From: Gorillibacterium massiliense
GTDB taxonomy: Bacteria > Bacillota > Bacilli > Paenibacillales > NBRC-103111
NCBI RefSeq assembly: GCF_000455485.1
Contig: NZ_CBQR020000077.1
Coordinates: 1-36,026, forward strand
DNA: 36,026 nucleotides
Direction of reading: 5' to 3'
Positions 24,814 through 32,339 of this stretch are shown here, in pieces (position 1 is the first letter of the stretch; each line of letters starts with the position of its first letter). Below the pieces are notes generated by a model. The model ran no database searches and had not been told where the DNA came from. It was given only the letters and a program-made list of their open reading frames with translations. Position numbers and translations under genes: made by a program.

Positions 24814-26271
24814 ATGAGTTCGTCCAACAAGCATTTGACGACGAGCTGGGGAGCTCCCGTAGGCGACAATCAAAACTCGGTAACCGCCGGTTCCCGTGGC
24901 CCTACTCTCATTCAAGACGTGCATCTATTGGAGAAACTGGCCCACTTCAACCGGGAGCGGGTGCCGGAGAGAGTCGTTCACGCCAAAGGAGCGGGCGCTC
25001 ATGGTTATTTTGAGGTCACTCAAGATTTAACGAAATATACGAAGGCTAACTTTTTGTCCGAGGTAGGCAAAAGAACCCCTCTGTTCGTCCGCTTTTCCAC
25101 TGTCGCCGGCGAATTGGGCTCATCTGATACCGTACGCGATCCCCGCGGATTTGCCGTCAAATTTTACACGGAAGAAGGCAATTATGATCTGGTCGGCAAC
25201 AACACGCCGGTATTCTTTATCCGCGACGCCATTAAGTTCCCGGACTTCATCCATACGCAAAAGCGCGATCCGCAAACCCATCTGAAAAATCCGACGGCTG
25301 TCTGGGATTTCTGGTCTCTTTCTCCTGAATCCCTACATCAAGTTACCATCCTGATGTCAGACCGCGGCATTCCCGCTACATACCGCCATATGCACGGCTT
25401 CGGCAGCCACACCTTCAAGTGGGTCAATGCGGAAGGAAATGCAGTTTGGGTCAAGTATCATTTCAAAACCGAGCAAGGCATTCAAAACCTGTCGAACGAA
25501 TTGGCAGCCGTCATTGCCGGTCAAAACCCGGATTACCATACGGAAGATTTGTTCAACGCAATCGATCGGGGCGAATTCCCGTCTTGGAAGCTGTGCGTGC
25601 AGATCATGCCGATAGAAGACGCCGATACTTACCGGTTCGATCCTTTCGACGTCACTAAAGTTTGGTCGCAAAAGGATTATCCCCTTATCGAAGTAGGCCG
25701 GATGGTCCTGGACCGCAACCCTGCCAACTACTTTTCCGAAGTGGAGCAGGCCACCTTCTCTCCTGGGACGCTCGTTCCCGGAATTGATGTTTCGCCGGAT
25801 AAAATGCTGCAAGGACGCCTGTTTGCTTATGCCGATGCCCACCGCTACCGGGTCGGAGTCAACCACAACCATCTGCCCATCAACCGTCCCCATGCGGAAG
25901 TGAACAACTATCAGCGAGACGGCCAGATGCGCTTTGACAGCAACGGCGGAAACTCCGTTTACTATGAGCCTAACAGTTTCGGCGGGCCTGAGGAAACCCC
26001 GCAAGCCAAGCACGCCGCCTACCCTGTTAGCGGGGTGGCTGATAGTGTAGCATATGACCACAACGATCATTTCACCCAAGCCGGGGATCTCTACCGGTTG
26101 CTGAGCGAGGATGAGCGCACCCGATTGGTGGATACCATCGTCGGTTCCCTCAAGCTGGTAGCCCGGGAAGACATCGTCAAGCGGCAGATCGGTCATTTTC
26201 TCAAAGCGGATGCCGAATACGGCAGCCGCATCGCCCAAGGTCTCGGCCTGGCGGCTCCGCAGGAAGTGTAA
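24814..26271 (+). CDS. katA: Heme catalase (clade 3, small subunit)
   Basis: This cytoplasmic enzyme splits hydrogen peroxide to water and oxygen. Its 485 residues match small-subunit monofunctional catalases. The distal His56 lies in [16 protein letters not shown], the active-site Asn lies in [18 protein letters not shown] near residue 130, and the proximal heme ligand is Tyr339 in [14 protein letters not shown]. The NADPH-binding surface residues typical of this clade lie in the preceding barrel. GAGGTGATGAA supplies the ribosome site. A perfect PerR box before the promoter indicates peroxide induction. A 48-codon ORF follows after three bases and shares the terminator. The gene is intact. 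Confidence 0.97.
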   Translation: MSSSNKHLTTSWGAPVGDNQNSVTAGSRGPTLIQDVHLLEKLAHFNRERVPERVVHAKGAGAHGYFEVTQDLTKYTKANFLSEVGKRTPLFVRFSTVAGELGSSDTVRDPRGFAVKFYTEEGNYDLVGNNTPVFFIRDAIKFPDFIHTQKRDPQTHLKNPTAVWDFWSLSPESLHQVTILMSDRGIPATYRHMHGFGSHTFKWVNAEGNAVWVKYHFKTEQGIQNLSNELAAVIAGQNPDYHTEDLFNAIDRGEFPSWKLCVQIMPIEDADTYRFDPFDVTKVWSQKDYPLIEVGRMVLDRNPANYFSEVEQATFSPGTLVPGIDVSPDKMLQGRLFAYADAHRYRVGVNHNHLPINRPHAEVNNYQRDGQMRFDSNGGNSVYYEPNSFGGPEETPQAKHAAYPVSGVADSVAYDHNDHFTQAGDLYRLLSEDERTRLVDTIVGSLKLVAREDIVKRQIGHFLKADAEYGSRIAQGLGLAAPQEV

Positions 26272-26274
26272 ACG

Positions 26275-26421
26275 ATGCCGACTACGGAAACATCCGCAAA
26301 GGAAAAACGCGCTCTTTCCATTTGCCCCAAATGCCATCAAGAAATCAAAGTTTTAAAACACAGCATCTCCTGTGGATGCCAACACCGCTTGAAGACAATT
26401 AAAACGTTGAAATGGCAATAA
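26275..26421 (+). CDS. Small CxxC/CxC zinc-ribbon-like protein downstream of katA
   Basis: This ORF encodes 48 residues: a charged N terminus, then CPKCHQEIKVLKH, then SCGCQHRLK and a basic tail. The four cysteines (CPKC and CGC, 13 residues between pairs) look like a tiny zinc ribbon or rubredoxin-like knuckle. AGGAAG lies 8 bases before the ATG, which begins three bases after the catalase stop, and the shared strong terminator follows 15 bases later. It is therefore very probably co-transcribed under PerR control. I do not recognise the family. A role in zinc or redox handling is only a guess from the cysteines and the context. Confidence 0.6.
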   Translation: MPTTETSAKEKRALSICPKCHQEIKVLKHSISCGCQHRLKTIKTLKWQ

Positions 26422-26436
26422 AATAAACATAAAGAA

Positions 26437-26475
26437 GCCGCGAGTTCTTCTCTTCAAGAACTCGCGGCTTTTTTT
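26437..26475 (+). terminator. Strong terminator of the katA unit
   Basis: GCCGCGAGTTCTT (26437-26449) and AAGAACTCGCGGC (26456-26468) pair perfectly and are followed by seven T. On the minus strand the tail TTCTTTATG is weaker, but the hairpin may also end the convergent MFS transcript. Confidence 0.95.
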
Positions 26476-26486
26476 ATTCTGCCGGG

Positions 26487-27920
26487 TTAGGAAGACAGCG
26501 ATTCCTTCAGCCGCCCGCGTCTAGCCGTTATACGCATAAACAGGAGGGCAATGACGATCAGAACTGCGCTTATCCCGAAGACCAGGCGGTATCCGGTGAC
26601 TTCGGACGCGAGCCCGGAACCGTGGGCCGCCGTTCCAGTCAAATGCAGCATCGCGCCGCCGACGGCGGTTCCGAACATCATGCCTAAATTGCGGGACAAA
26701 GCCAAAATGCTGCTGATAAACCCTAGATGCTCTTTGGCCGTCCGGTTCATCACGAGGCTGTTATTGGGCGAGGTGATCATCCCCATGGAGCCGCCGAGCA
26801 GAATGACAAGAGCGATCAGCAACAGCTCCGGAAAGTCCGCAGATAAAAAGCCGAAGGCGGTTAAGGTACCGGTCATGACCAGAAGCCCCACGGACAAAAT
26901 CGGCAGCCCCCCCACCTTGTCCGACCGGCCGCCGAAAAATGGAGCGGACACGATCAGCGACAACGGATAGCTCATCATCATCAACCCGGCCACTGCCGGC
27001 GCAATACCTAACTCATTACGCAAAAATACCGGCAATACCAACTGAGCGGAAAAAGCAGCCATGTAAGTCGAGATGGTGATAAGAATGCCGGCTTTGACGC
27101 CGGAATCGCGGAACACGTCCAGTTTGATGAACGGTTCCTTCCCATCCCCCCCGCGCTTCTCCCATCGCGCTGGGCTGCTCCAAAGGATAAACCCGAATGT
27201 AGTGGCGGCGAACAGCAAAACGAATAGCACCACGGGCAGCGATGCCCAACCCCATGTACCGCCCATGCTGACTGCCGTCACCAAACCGGTCAGCCCGACG
27301 GCGAAGAGCGCGGCGCCAGGCAGGTCCAGTCCGGCGTTTCCTTGGGGCGTATCCCGGGGAATAAAGCGCTGGGCGAGAAACCAAGCGGCTCCCGCCACCG
27401 CGCCCAAGAGCCAGAAGTTGACCCGCCAGGAGAACCACTGGATCAGGATGCCTCCGAGCCCCGGTCCGATCATGGAGCCGGCTGCGACAAAGGTACTCAT
27501 GAGTCCGAGAGCCCGGCCCCGCTGCTCCCGAGGAAAGAGAGATACGATGAGAGCCATATTCGTCGCCTGGTACATAGCGGCTCCGAAGCCCTGGAGCACC
27601 CGGAAGGAAACGAGCCAACCAAGGGACGGAGCGCAGGCGCTTAAAATCGCCGCCAACATGAAAATGAAATATCCGGTATTATGAACCTTCCTTCGTCCCA
27701 TCCGGTCTCCGAGCCTGCCCATCAAGGGCAAACAGATGGAGATGGCCAAGAGGTATACCGTTACCACCCACTGAGCCAAGGAAACGCGGATTCCGAATTC
27801 ATCGGCGATATCGACGAGGGCAATATTGAACATGCCCGCCGACAAATTGGAAAGGAAAGCGCCCAAACAGATGACGTATTTGACAATGGTGCGGCCGCCT
27901 TGGCTGATTCCCCCGTCCAA
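26487..27920 (-). CDS. DHA2-type MFS transporter
   Basis: The transporter has 477 residues with 12-14 membrane segments. The start is TTG. Motifs include MFNIALVDIADEF near residue 30, motif A GRLGDRMGRRKVHN near 70, and motif C GSMIGPGLGGILIQWFSWRVNF near 150, which point to drug-proton antiporters. It is the last gene of the minus-strand operon headed by the DUF2294 gene and the NitT/TauT-type ABC genes, and starts 29 bases after the broken hydrolase. It may export a product of that pathway. The ribosome site before the TTG is poor (AAAGGCGG), and no better start is visible. Confidence 0.85.
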   Translation of the reverse strand: MDGGISQGGRTIVKYVICLGAFLSNLSAGMFNIALVDIADEFGIRVSLAQWVVTVYLLAISICLPLMGRLGDRMGRRKVHNTGYFIFMLAAILSACAPSLGWLVSFRVLQGFGAAMYQATNMALIVSLFPREQRGRALGLMSTFVAAGSMIGPGLGGILIQWFSWRVNFWLLGAVAGAAWFLAQRFIPRDTPQGNAGLDLPGAALFAVGLTGLVTAVSMGGTWGWASLPVVLFVLLFAATTFGFILWSSPARWEKRGGDGKEPFIKLDVFRDSGVKAGILITISTYMAAFSAQLVLPVFLRNELGIAPAVAGLMMMSYPLSLIVSAPFFGGRSDKVGGLPILSVGLLVMTGTLTAFGFLSADFPELLLIALVILLGGSMGMITSPNNSLVMNRTAKEHLGFISSILALSRNLGMMFGTAVGGAMLHLTGTAAHGSGLASEVTGYRLVFGISAVLIVIALLFMRITARRGRLKESLSS

Positions 27921-27949
27921 CGCGGTTCCGCCGCCTTTTTCCCACCGGT

Positions 27950-28584
27950 TCAGATGGAAAGCGCCGCCTTCTCCTCCGACTTCCAGGTCGCGATCAACTC
28001 CTCGGTATCCGCAACCGTTCCGAAATAAGAGGCGATATTCGTCATCGTCATGTTATGGGCTTCCCGGGAGTAAGAGGCGCAGGCTTCGTGGGCGAGAATG
28101 ATGTTGTAATCCAACATAAAGCCGTCCCGTGCCGTGGACTCGACGCAAACGTTAGTGCTGACGCCGGTCATGATCAAGGTATCGGTCTTTAATGTACGCA
28201 GGACCGAATCCAGGCGGGTGTTGTTAAACGCGCTGTATCGGTGCTTGTTTACGATGATATACCCCTTCCTTGGGAGACACTTTCGTAAAACTCGGCTCCC
28301 CAGCTTCCTTTGCGGCAAACCGCCGAAGAGCGGCCATTCGACCGGGTCGTCCAAGCTTCCGAATCCGTTGCGTCTTCGTGGATGGTCTGGATGTAGATCA
28401 CCGGAACATTATACTCGCGGGCCGAAGCCAAAAGGTGATGCAGGAAAGGCATCATGGCGGCGACCCCGCTCACATCGCTGCCCTTTGCCCCAAGGGAGCC
28501 ATCCGGATGGCAATAGTCGTTTTGCACGTCGACGACGATAACGGCGGCATTCTTCTCCAACAGCAATTCATTTAATGTTTTCAT
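27950..28584 (-). pseudogene. Isochorismatase-like cysteine hydrolase with a frameshift
   Basis: Two overlapping frames together make one complete cysteine hydrolase of about 211 residues. The N-terminal part, from ATG 28584, has AVIVVDVQNDYC with the catalytic Asp19 and ends SWGAEFYESVS. The C-terminal frame continues GYIIVNKHRYSAFNNT (catalytic Lys) and TGVSTNVCVESTARD (nucleophile Cys). The break is at a C-run on the minus strand (28272-28274): adding one C joins the frames as ESVSPRKGYIIV. Family members hydrolyse N-carbamoyl compounds, ureidoacrylate, nicotinamide or isochorismate. It lies between the binding protein and MFS genes. AGGTGAG stands before the ATG. The gap may be a real recent mutation or a base-calling error. 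Confidence 0.85.
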
Positions 28585-28628
28585 TTTGCGCTCACCTCGA
28601 ATGTTGGAATTTACCCCTTGCGGAGCCG

Positions 28629-29666
28629 TTACTTGGAGTTCTTGACGAATTGCATATCAACCAAGCCGTCATAAGTGTAATCGCCTTGGTAAATACCGGT
28701 TTTGATCATGACATCCATGTCGTTCTTCAGAGCTTCTTCGGAAATAGTACCGTCGGGACTCCACAGATTATCGGCATAAGCCCGGTCCAGCGCCGCTTGA
28801 ATGGCGTCATCCGAGAGGGTCGGGAACTCCGTTTTCAAGCCCTTTTTCGCCAGCTCCTTATCCGATTGAACAGCTTTCAACGCTTCGATAATAGCGTCAG
28901 TAAAGCTCTGCACCGTTTCCGGATCTTTCTCGATAGTGGATTTCTTCACGCTGACAACGGAATAGGCGAAATCGCCGAGATCATGGAATTTATAGAACGG
29001 TTCGCCCCATACCTTCTTGGAGATACCGTCGCTGATTTGCGGCTCAGCTCCTTGAGCGATTTCCGAAGCACCTTGCTTCATCATGGTCACCACGGTAGAA
29101 CCGTCAGCCGGCTCCAGTAGCTGCACATCCTTTTCAGGGTTCATCCCCAGATTGATCATGAGATAGCGGACGAGCAAGTTCGGCGTTCCTCCATGGCGGC
29201 CGGCATTCACCTTTTTCCCTTGCAAAAAAGCCTTCAGCTCCTCGGGGGATGATCCCTTTGGCGCCGTCCCTTCTTTGGCCATCAAATACACATTGGCCCG
29301 GTTGACCACATTGACGACGGAGAGAATGGGATCGGAGTTTTTCTTGTTGGCCAGGGCGTTGGATTCGGGGCCGCCGATGACGCCCCAGGCGTCGCCGCTG
29401 ACGACAGAAGTGACGTGCGCTCCACCCGCCGCTTGGATAACCTCCACTTTCAAGCCCCGCTTTTCAAAATATCCCTCTTGCTGTGCCAAATAGAGTGGCA
29501 AATAGCCGGTAGAGTGCAAAGGCTCGGCGATGACGATTTTTTTCAAACTCTTCGCCCCGTCGGCTGCCTTCGCTTCCGAGCCGGCATCGTCGCCGCAAGC
29601 GGCCAAAATCCCGGTTATCATGGATAAAGCAAGCAGCACGGATAATCTCTTCGTCGTTTTTTTCAT
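28629..29666 (-). CDS. ABC transporter substrate-binding lipoprotein, NitT/TauT (NMT1/THI5-like) type
   Basis: From this ATG the protein has 345 residues. The signal peptide ends at LAACGDD near residue 26. The mature protein starts KKIVIAEPLHSTGYLPLYLAQQEGYFEKRGL, the signature opening of binding proteins for nitrate, sulfonates and thiamine-precursor pyrimidines. It also carries GRHGGTPNLLVRYLMINLGM near residue 160. GGAGGAGGAG precedes the ATG; a start eight codons earlier would include the ribosome site and is rejected. It follows the permease and ATPase genes in the operon. The ligand is not decided by the sequence. The nearby cysteine hydrolase hints at an amide or carbamoyl compound. 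Confidence 0.9.
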   Translation of the reverse strand: MKKTTKRLSVLLALSMITGILAACGDDAGSEAKAADGAKSLKKIVIAEPLHSTGYLPLYLAQQEGYFEKRGLKVEVIQAAGGAHVTSVVSGDAWGVIGGPESNALANKKNSDPILSVVNVVNRANVYLMAKEGTAPKGSSPEELKAFLQGKKVNAGRHGGTPNLLVRYLMINLGMNPEKDVQLLEPADGSTVVTMMKQGASEIAQGAEPQISDGISKKVWGEPFYKFHDLGDFAYSVVSVKKSTIEKDPETVQSFTDAIIEALKAVQSDKELAKKGLKTEFPTLSDDAIQAALDRAYADNLWSPDGTISEEALKNDMDVMIKTGIYQGDYTYDGLVDMQFVKNSK

Positions 29667-29723
29667 ACGGACTCCTCCTCCAGGTGTCAATACTCTCTAT
29701 TTTTTACGGAAGCTGCGGCTCCC

Positions 29724-30605
29724 TTACTGTTTGGCCAGGCCTTTGCCCAAAAGCTTTTCCAACACTACGACTCCCCAGTACATGAGCATCGAGAGAACAG
29801 ACAGCACCGCGACCCCGACCCAAACGAGATTGATGTCCAAGATCGTTCCCGCATACATGATCATGCGTCCGACGCCTTTGCTGGATGCGATGAACTCGCC
29901 GACGATGGCTCCTGCCAAAGCCAGAGCGATGTTGATGCGCAGGCTGCTGATGATCCAAGGCATGGACCAAGGAACGACCACCTTCGTGAACACCTGCCAG
30001 CGTTTGGCGCCAAGGGAGTACATCAGCTTTTCCATGTCGGGATCGACGCTCTTTACGCCGCTGTAAGCAGATAGAGCCGAGACGACCACGGTCATGGAGA
30101 AGGCCAGCGCCACTTTGGAAAAGAAGCCGATGCCTAGCAGGATCACCAGCACGGGGGCAAGAGCCAGCTTCGGCAATGCATTCAGCATGATGAGATACGG
30201 CTCGCTTATGCCGGCATAGGATTTGGACCACCAGAAGGATAATCCCAAAAGCGCTCCCGCCAGCGTCCCGAAGACGAAGCCAAGTATCGTCGAACTGGAC
30301 GTGAAGCCGATGTCCGAAAGCAGGTTTCCTTCGGTGATTTGCACCCATGTGGTTTTTAAAATGGCGCTGGGGCTGCTCCAGAAGTACGGATCGACCCAAC
30401 CGATGCGGGTAAACACCTCCCATACCAGAAAAATCATCACTGCCACCGCTAAACGGCCCCAGGCGACGGCACGCACTCTTCTTCGCTCGATAGCTTGTTC
30501 ATCGAGAATGTAAGGAACGACCTCCGGTTTTTTCACGGCGGCAGGTGGGGATTCGGCTGCCCTCAGGTTATGAACGACAAAAGCTTTCGAACGGGCGGTT
30601 TCCAT
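29724..30605 (-). CDS. ABC transporter permease, SsuC/TauC type
   Basis: The protein has 293 residues. After a polar N-terminal tail of about 50 residues come roughly six membrane helices with the binding-protein-dependent transport fold. The EAA loop region SLGAKRWQVFTKVVVPWSMPWIISSLRINIALALAG near residues 195-230 contacts the ATPase. GGAGGAG stands before the ATG. It is the membrane channel for the adjacent NitT/TauT-type binding protein and ATPase, and the gaps on both sides are about 58 bases. The family is sure; the substrate is open. Confidence 0.92.
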   Translation of the reverse strand: METARSKAFVVHNLRAAESPPAAVKKPEVVPYILDEQAIERRRVRAVAWGRLAVAVMIFLVWEVFTRIGWVDPYFWSSPSAILKTTWVQITEGNLLSDIGFTSSSTILGFVFGTLAGALLGLSFWWSKSYAGISEPYLIMLNALPKLALAPVLVILLGIGFFSKVALAFSMTVVVSALSAYSGVKSVDPDMEKLMYSLGAKRWQVFTKVVVPWSMPWIISSLRINIALALAGAIVGEFIASSKGVGRMIMYAGTILDINLVWVGVAVLSVLSMLMYWGVVVLEKLLGKGLAKQ

Positions 30606-30663
30606 GTGGATCTCCTCCTTTTTGATTTCAAAGCGGGTTGTGGCGGGCAGCGATACAGGAAGC

Positions 30664-31446
30664 TTACGAAATCTTTTCCGCTTCGTCGTGGCCGGCGGAC
30701 AGCAGATCCATCAGATGGTGCTTCAGTTCCATGAATGCGCTGGAGGTCATATCCTCCGTCTTGCGCGGGCGTTCCATGGTGACGGTGATTTTCGCCTTGA
30801 TCCGTCCAGGCCGGGGCGAAAATACGTAGATATCGTCCGAGAGGTAGATGGCTTCATCGATATCATGGGTGACGAAGAGAACGGTTTTGTTGAAATCGCC
30901 CCAAATTTGCAGCAGCCAGTTTTGCATGGTCAGCCGGGTCTGGGCGTCCAGTGCGCCGAAGGGCTCGTCCAGCAAAATGATATCCCGGTCGTACAGCAGC
31001 GTTCGGAGCAGCGCCGCCCTTTGTTTCATACCGCCGGACAGCTCCTTCGGATAATGCTTGTCAAAGCCCTTCAAGCCGTATTTCTCCATAAGCGGCAGCG
31101 CCCGTTCGACGGCTTGCTTGCGGGGTACACCGCGTATTTCCATCCCCAAAATGATGTTGTCCAGTATCGTGCGCCACGGAAGGAGCATGTCCTTTTGCAG
31201 CATGTAGCCGACGTAACCGGTTTTGCCGACGATGTTCTGCCCGTCTGCCAGTACTTTTCCAGTTGAAGGGGGCATGAGACCGGCGATGATGTTGAACAGC
31301 GTTGATTTGCCGCAGCCGCTGGGGCCGATGATGCTGACGAACCGCCCCTCTTCCACCGCCAAGTTCGTTTCACTCATGGCGTTGATCTCTTTTCCATCCC
31401 GGCGGAACCACTTGCTGACCCCGGAAATCTCGATTTTGTGGCTCAT
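30664..31446 (-). CDS. ABC transporter ATP-binding protein, SsuB/TauB type
   Basis: From ATG 31446 the protein has 260 residues. Walker A is GPSGCGKSTLFNI near residue 38, the Q loop lies in YMLQKDMLLPWRT, the signature is LSGGMKQRAALLRTL near 138, Walker B is IILLDEPFGALD near 158, and the switch is VTHDIDEAIYLSD. It energises uptake through the neighbouring permease. GGGAGCTGAGG lies before this ATG; the longer frame from 31500 has no support. The gene lies 134 bases after the DUF2294 gene on the same strand. Confidence 0.95.
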   Translation of the reverse strand: MSHKIEISGVSKWFRRDGKEINAMSETNLAVEEGRFVSIIGPSGCGKSTLFNIIAGLMPPSTGKVLADGQNIVGKTGYVGYMLQKDMLLPWRTILDNIILGMEIRGVPRKQAVERALPLMEKYGLKGFDKHYPKELSGGMKQRAALLRTLLYDRDIILLDEPFGALDAQTRLTMQNWLLQIWGDFNKTVLFVTHDIDEAIYLSDDIYVFSPRPGRIKAKITVTMERPRKTEDMTSSAFMELKHHLMDLLSAGHDEAEKIS

Positions 31447-31580
31447 GGTCCTCAGCTCCCTTTGCTTTTTTGGCTTTCGTATGGTCCTTTTTGATAACAA
31501 AAAATCGCCAGCTCGGAACTTCCGAACGCATGGATATGCATGCGCCGTACGGCTTCCAAACTGACGATCGGCCGGCTCTC

Positions 31581-31976
31581 TCAGGCGAGTTCCCGCTTAT
31601 CATTCAGATACGATTCCACGTCACACTCCAGAATGATGATGGTACCGGAATATTCGGTCTCGGCATCGTAATCCTTGAGAATGGCGACAATATGAAATTG
31701 AAATTGGCTTTCCAACGCGAGCTTGATGTCTCGCTTGAAGATTTGGAATAGCAGTTGGTCCACTTGGCGGGCGGTGCGGGGATCGTGCTCATCCATCAAG
31801 CTTAACACCGGTACTCTTGCATTCAGCGACATAATGATGATCTTATTGCCAACCAGATCGACCTTCTGCTGCTTGACTCCGGCGTTGAAGATTTTTTTGT
31901 TGATGGCGTTATAGAGTTTCAAAATCTCTTGTTTAAACTCCCCTGATGATAGATTCAGTGGCTTCACATCCTCCAT
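31581..31976 (-). CDS. DUF2294 (MpsC/YbcI-like) protein
   Basis: The protein has 131 residues and matches the single-domain DUF2294 pattern: FKQEILKLYNAINKKIFNAGVKQQKVDLVGNKIIIMSLNARVP near the start, then LSLMDEHDPRTARQVDQLLF and a C-terminal ILECDVESYLNDK. In Staphylococcus this family supplies MpsC, linked to the membrane-potential/bicarbonate MpsAB system, but its biochemical role is unclear and no mpsAB genes are present here. It heads the operon of a NitT/TauT-type ABC transporter, with a TTGACT-16-TATAAT promoter about 50 bases upstream. The ribosome site before the ATG is weak. It may be a regulator or cytoplasmic partner of the transporter; that is inference. Confidence 0.75.
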   Translation of the reverse strand: MEDVKPLNLSSGEFKQEILKLYNAINKKIFNAGVKQQKVDLVGNKIIIMSLNARVPVLSLMDEHDPRTARQVDQLLFQIFKRDIKLALESQFQFHIVAILKDYDAETEYSGTIIILECDVESYLNDKRELA

Positions 31977-32035
31977 GTACCATTGATGTAATGATAGCTT
32001 ACTAGATGAGTTAAGAATGTTAAGCTCTTGCCATA

Positions 32036-32063
32036 ATTATAGAAAAATAGCGGAAGAAGTCAA
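32036..32063 (-). promoter_or_regulatory. Promoter of the DUF2294/ABC transporter operon
   Basis: On the minus strand TTGACT (32058-32063) and a perfect TATAAT (32036-32041) are 16 bases apart, giving a leader of about 50 bases. Confidence 0.8.
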
Positions 32064-32182
32064 CCCATTTTGTCGAAATTGTTTGAAAAATATTTAGATA
32101 AGCTAACATGAGGTGTTTTTTTACGGGAAATCCGAACATTGTTATATCTTTAATTCCTTAAGTATGATCTTTAATTCGTTCG
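32064..32182. other. AT-rich intergenic stretch
   Basis: About 120 bases between the divergent promoters. It is AT-rich with no gene, repeat or terminator that I can identify. Confidence 0.4.
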
Positions 32183-32211
32183 TTCAAGTCGCGGGCAAAT
32201 CTTGCTAAAAT
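32183..32211 (+). promoter_or_regulatory. Possible promoter of the GH8 gene
   Basis: An extended -10 TGCTAAAAT (32203-32211) has TTCAAG (32183-32188) 17 bases upstream of its hexamer. The transcript would carry a leader of about 120 bases including the folded element at 32259-32320. Confidence 0.45.
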
Positions 32212-32258
32212 GGCAGCATGAAATGAGCAGCCCATGAACGTTTATTCTTGTAAAATGA

Positions 32259-32320
32259 CGATAGCTTCGAAAGACGGCACGGCCGTCTTCGGTGAAACCC
32301 ATCCAATGATGAAGCTATCG
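32259..32320 (+). promoter_or_regulatory. Structured leader RNA element before the GH8 gene
   Basis: A perfect 10-base outer stem, CGATAGCTTC (32259-32268) with GAAGCTATCG (32311-32320), encloses a perfect 8-bp hairpin AAGACGGC-acg-GCCGTCTT (32271-32289) and a possible small GGT/ACC hairpin. There is no T-run, so it is not a terminator. The 3' arm ends just before the GAGAGGATG ribosome region of the GH8 gene. It does not resemble any riboswitch class I know. It could control translation, stabilise the mRNA, or act as a DNA operator with spaced arms. Confidence 0.5.
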
Positions 32321-32339
32321 ATGAGAGGATGATAGAGGC

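Noticed and set aside
25357-26340. 327-codon minus-strand frame opposite katA
   Set aside because: Antisense shadow of a fully conserved catalase.
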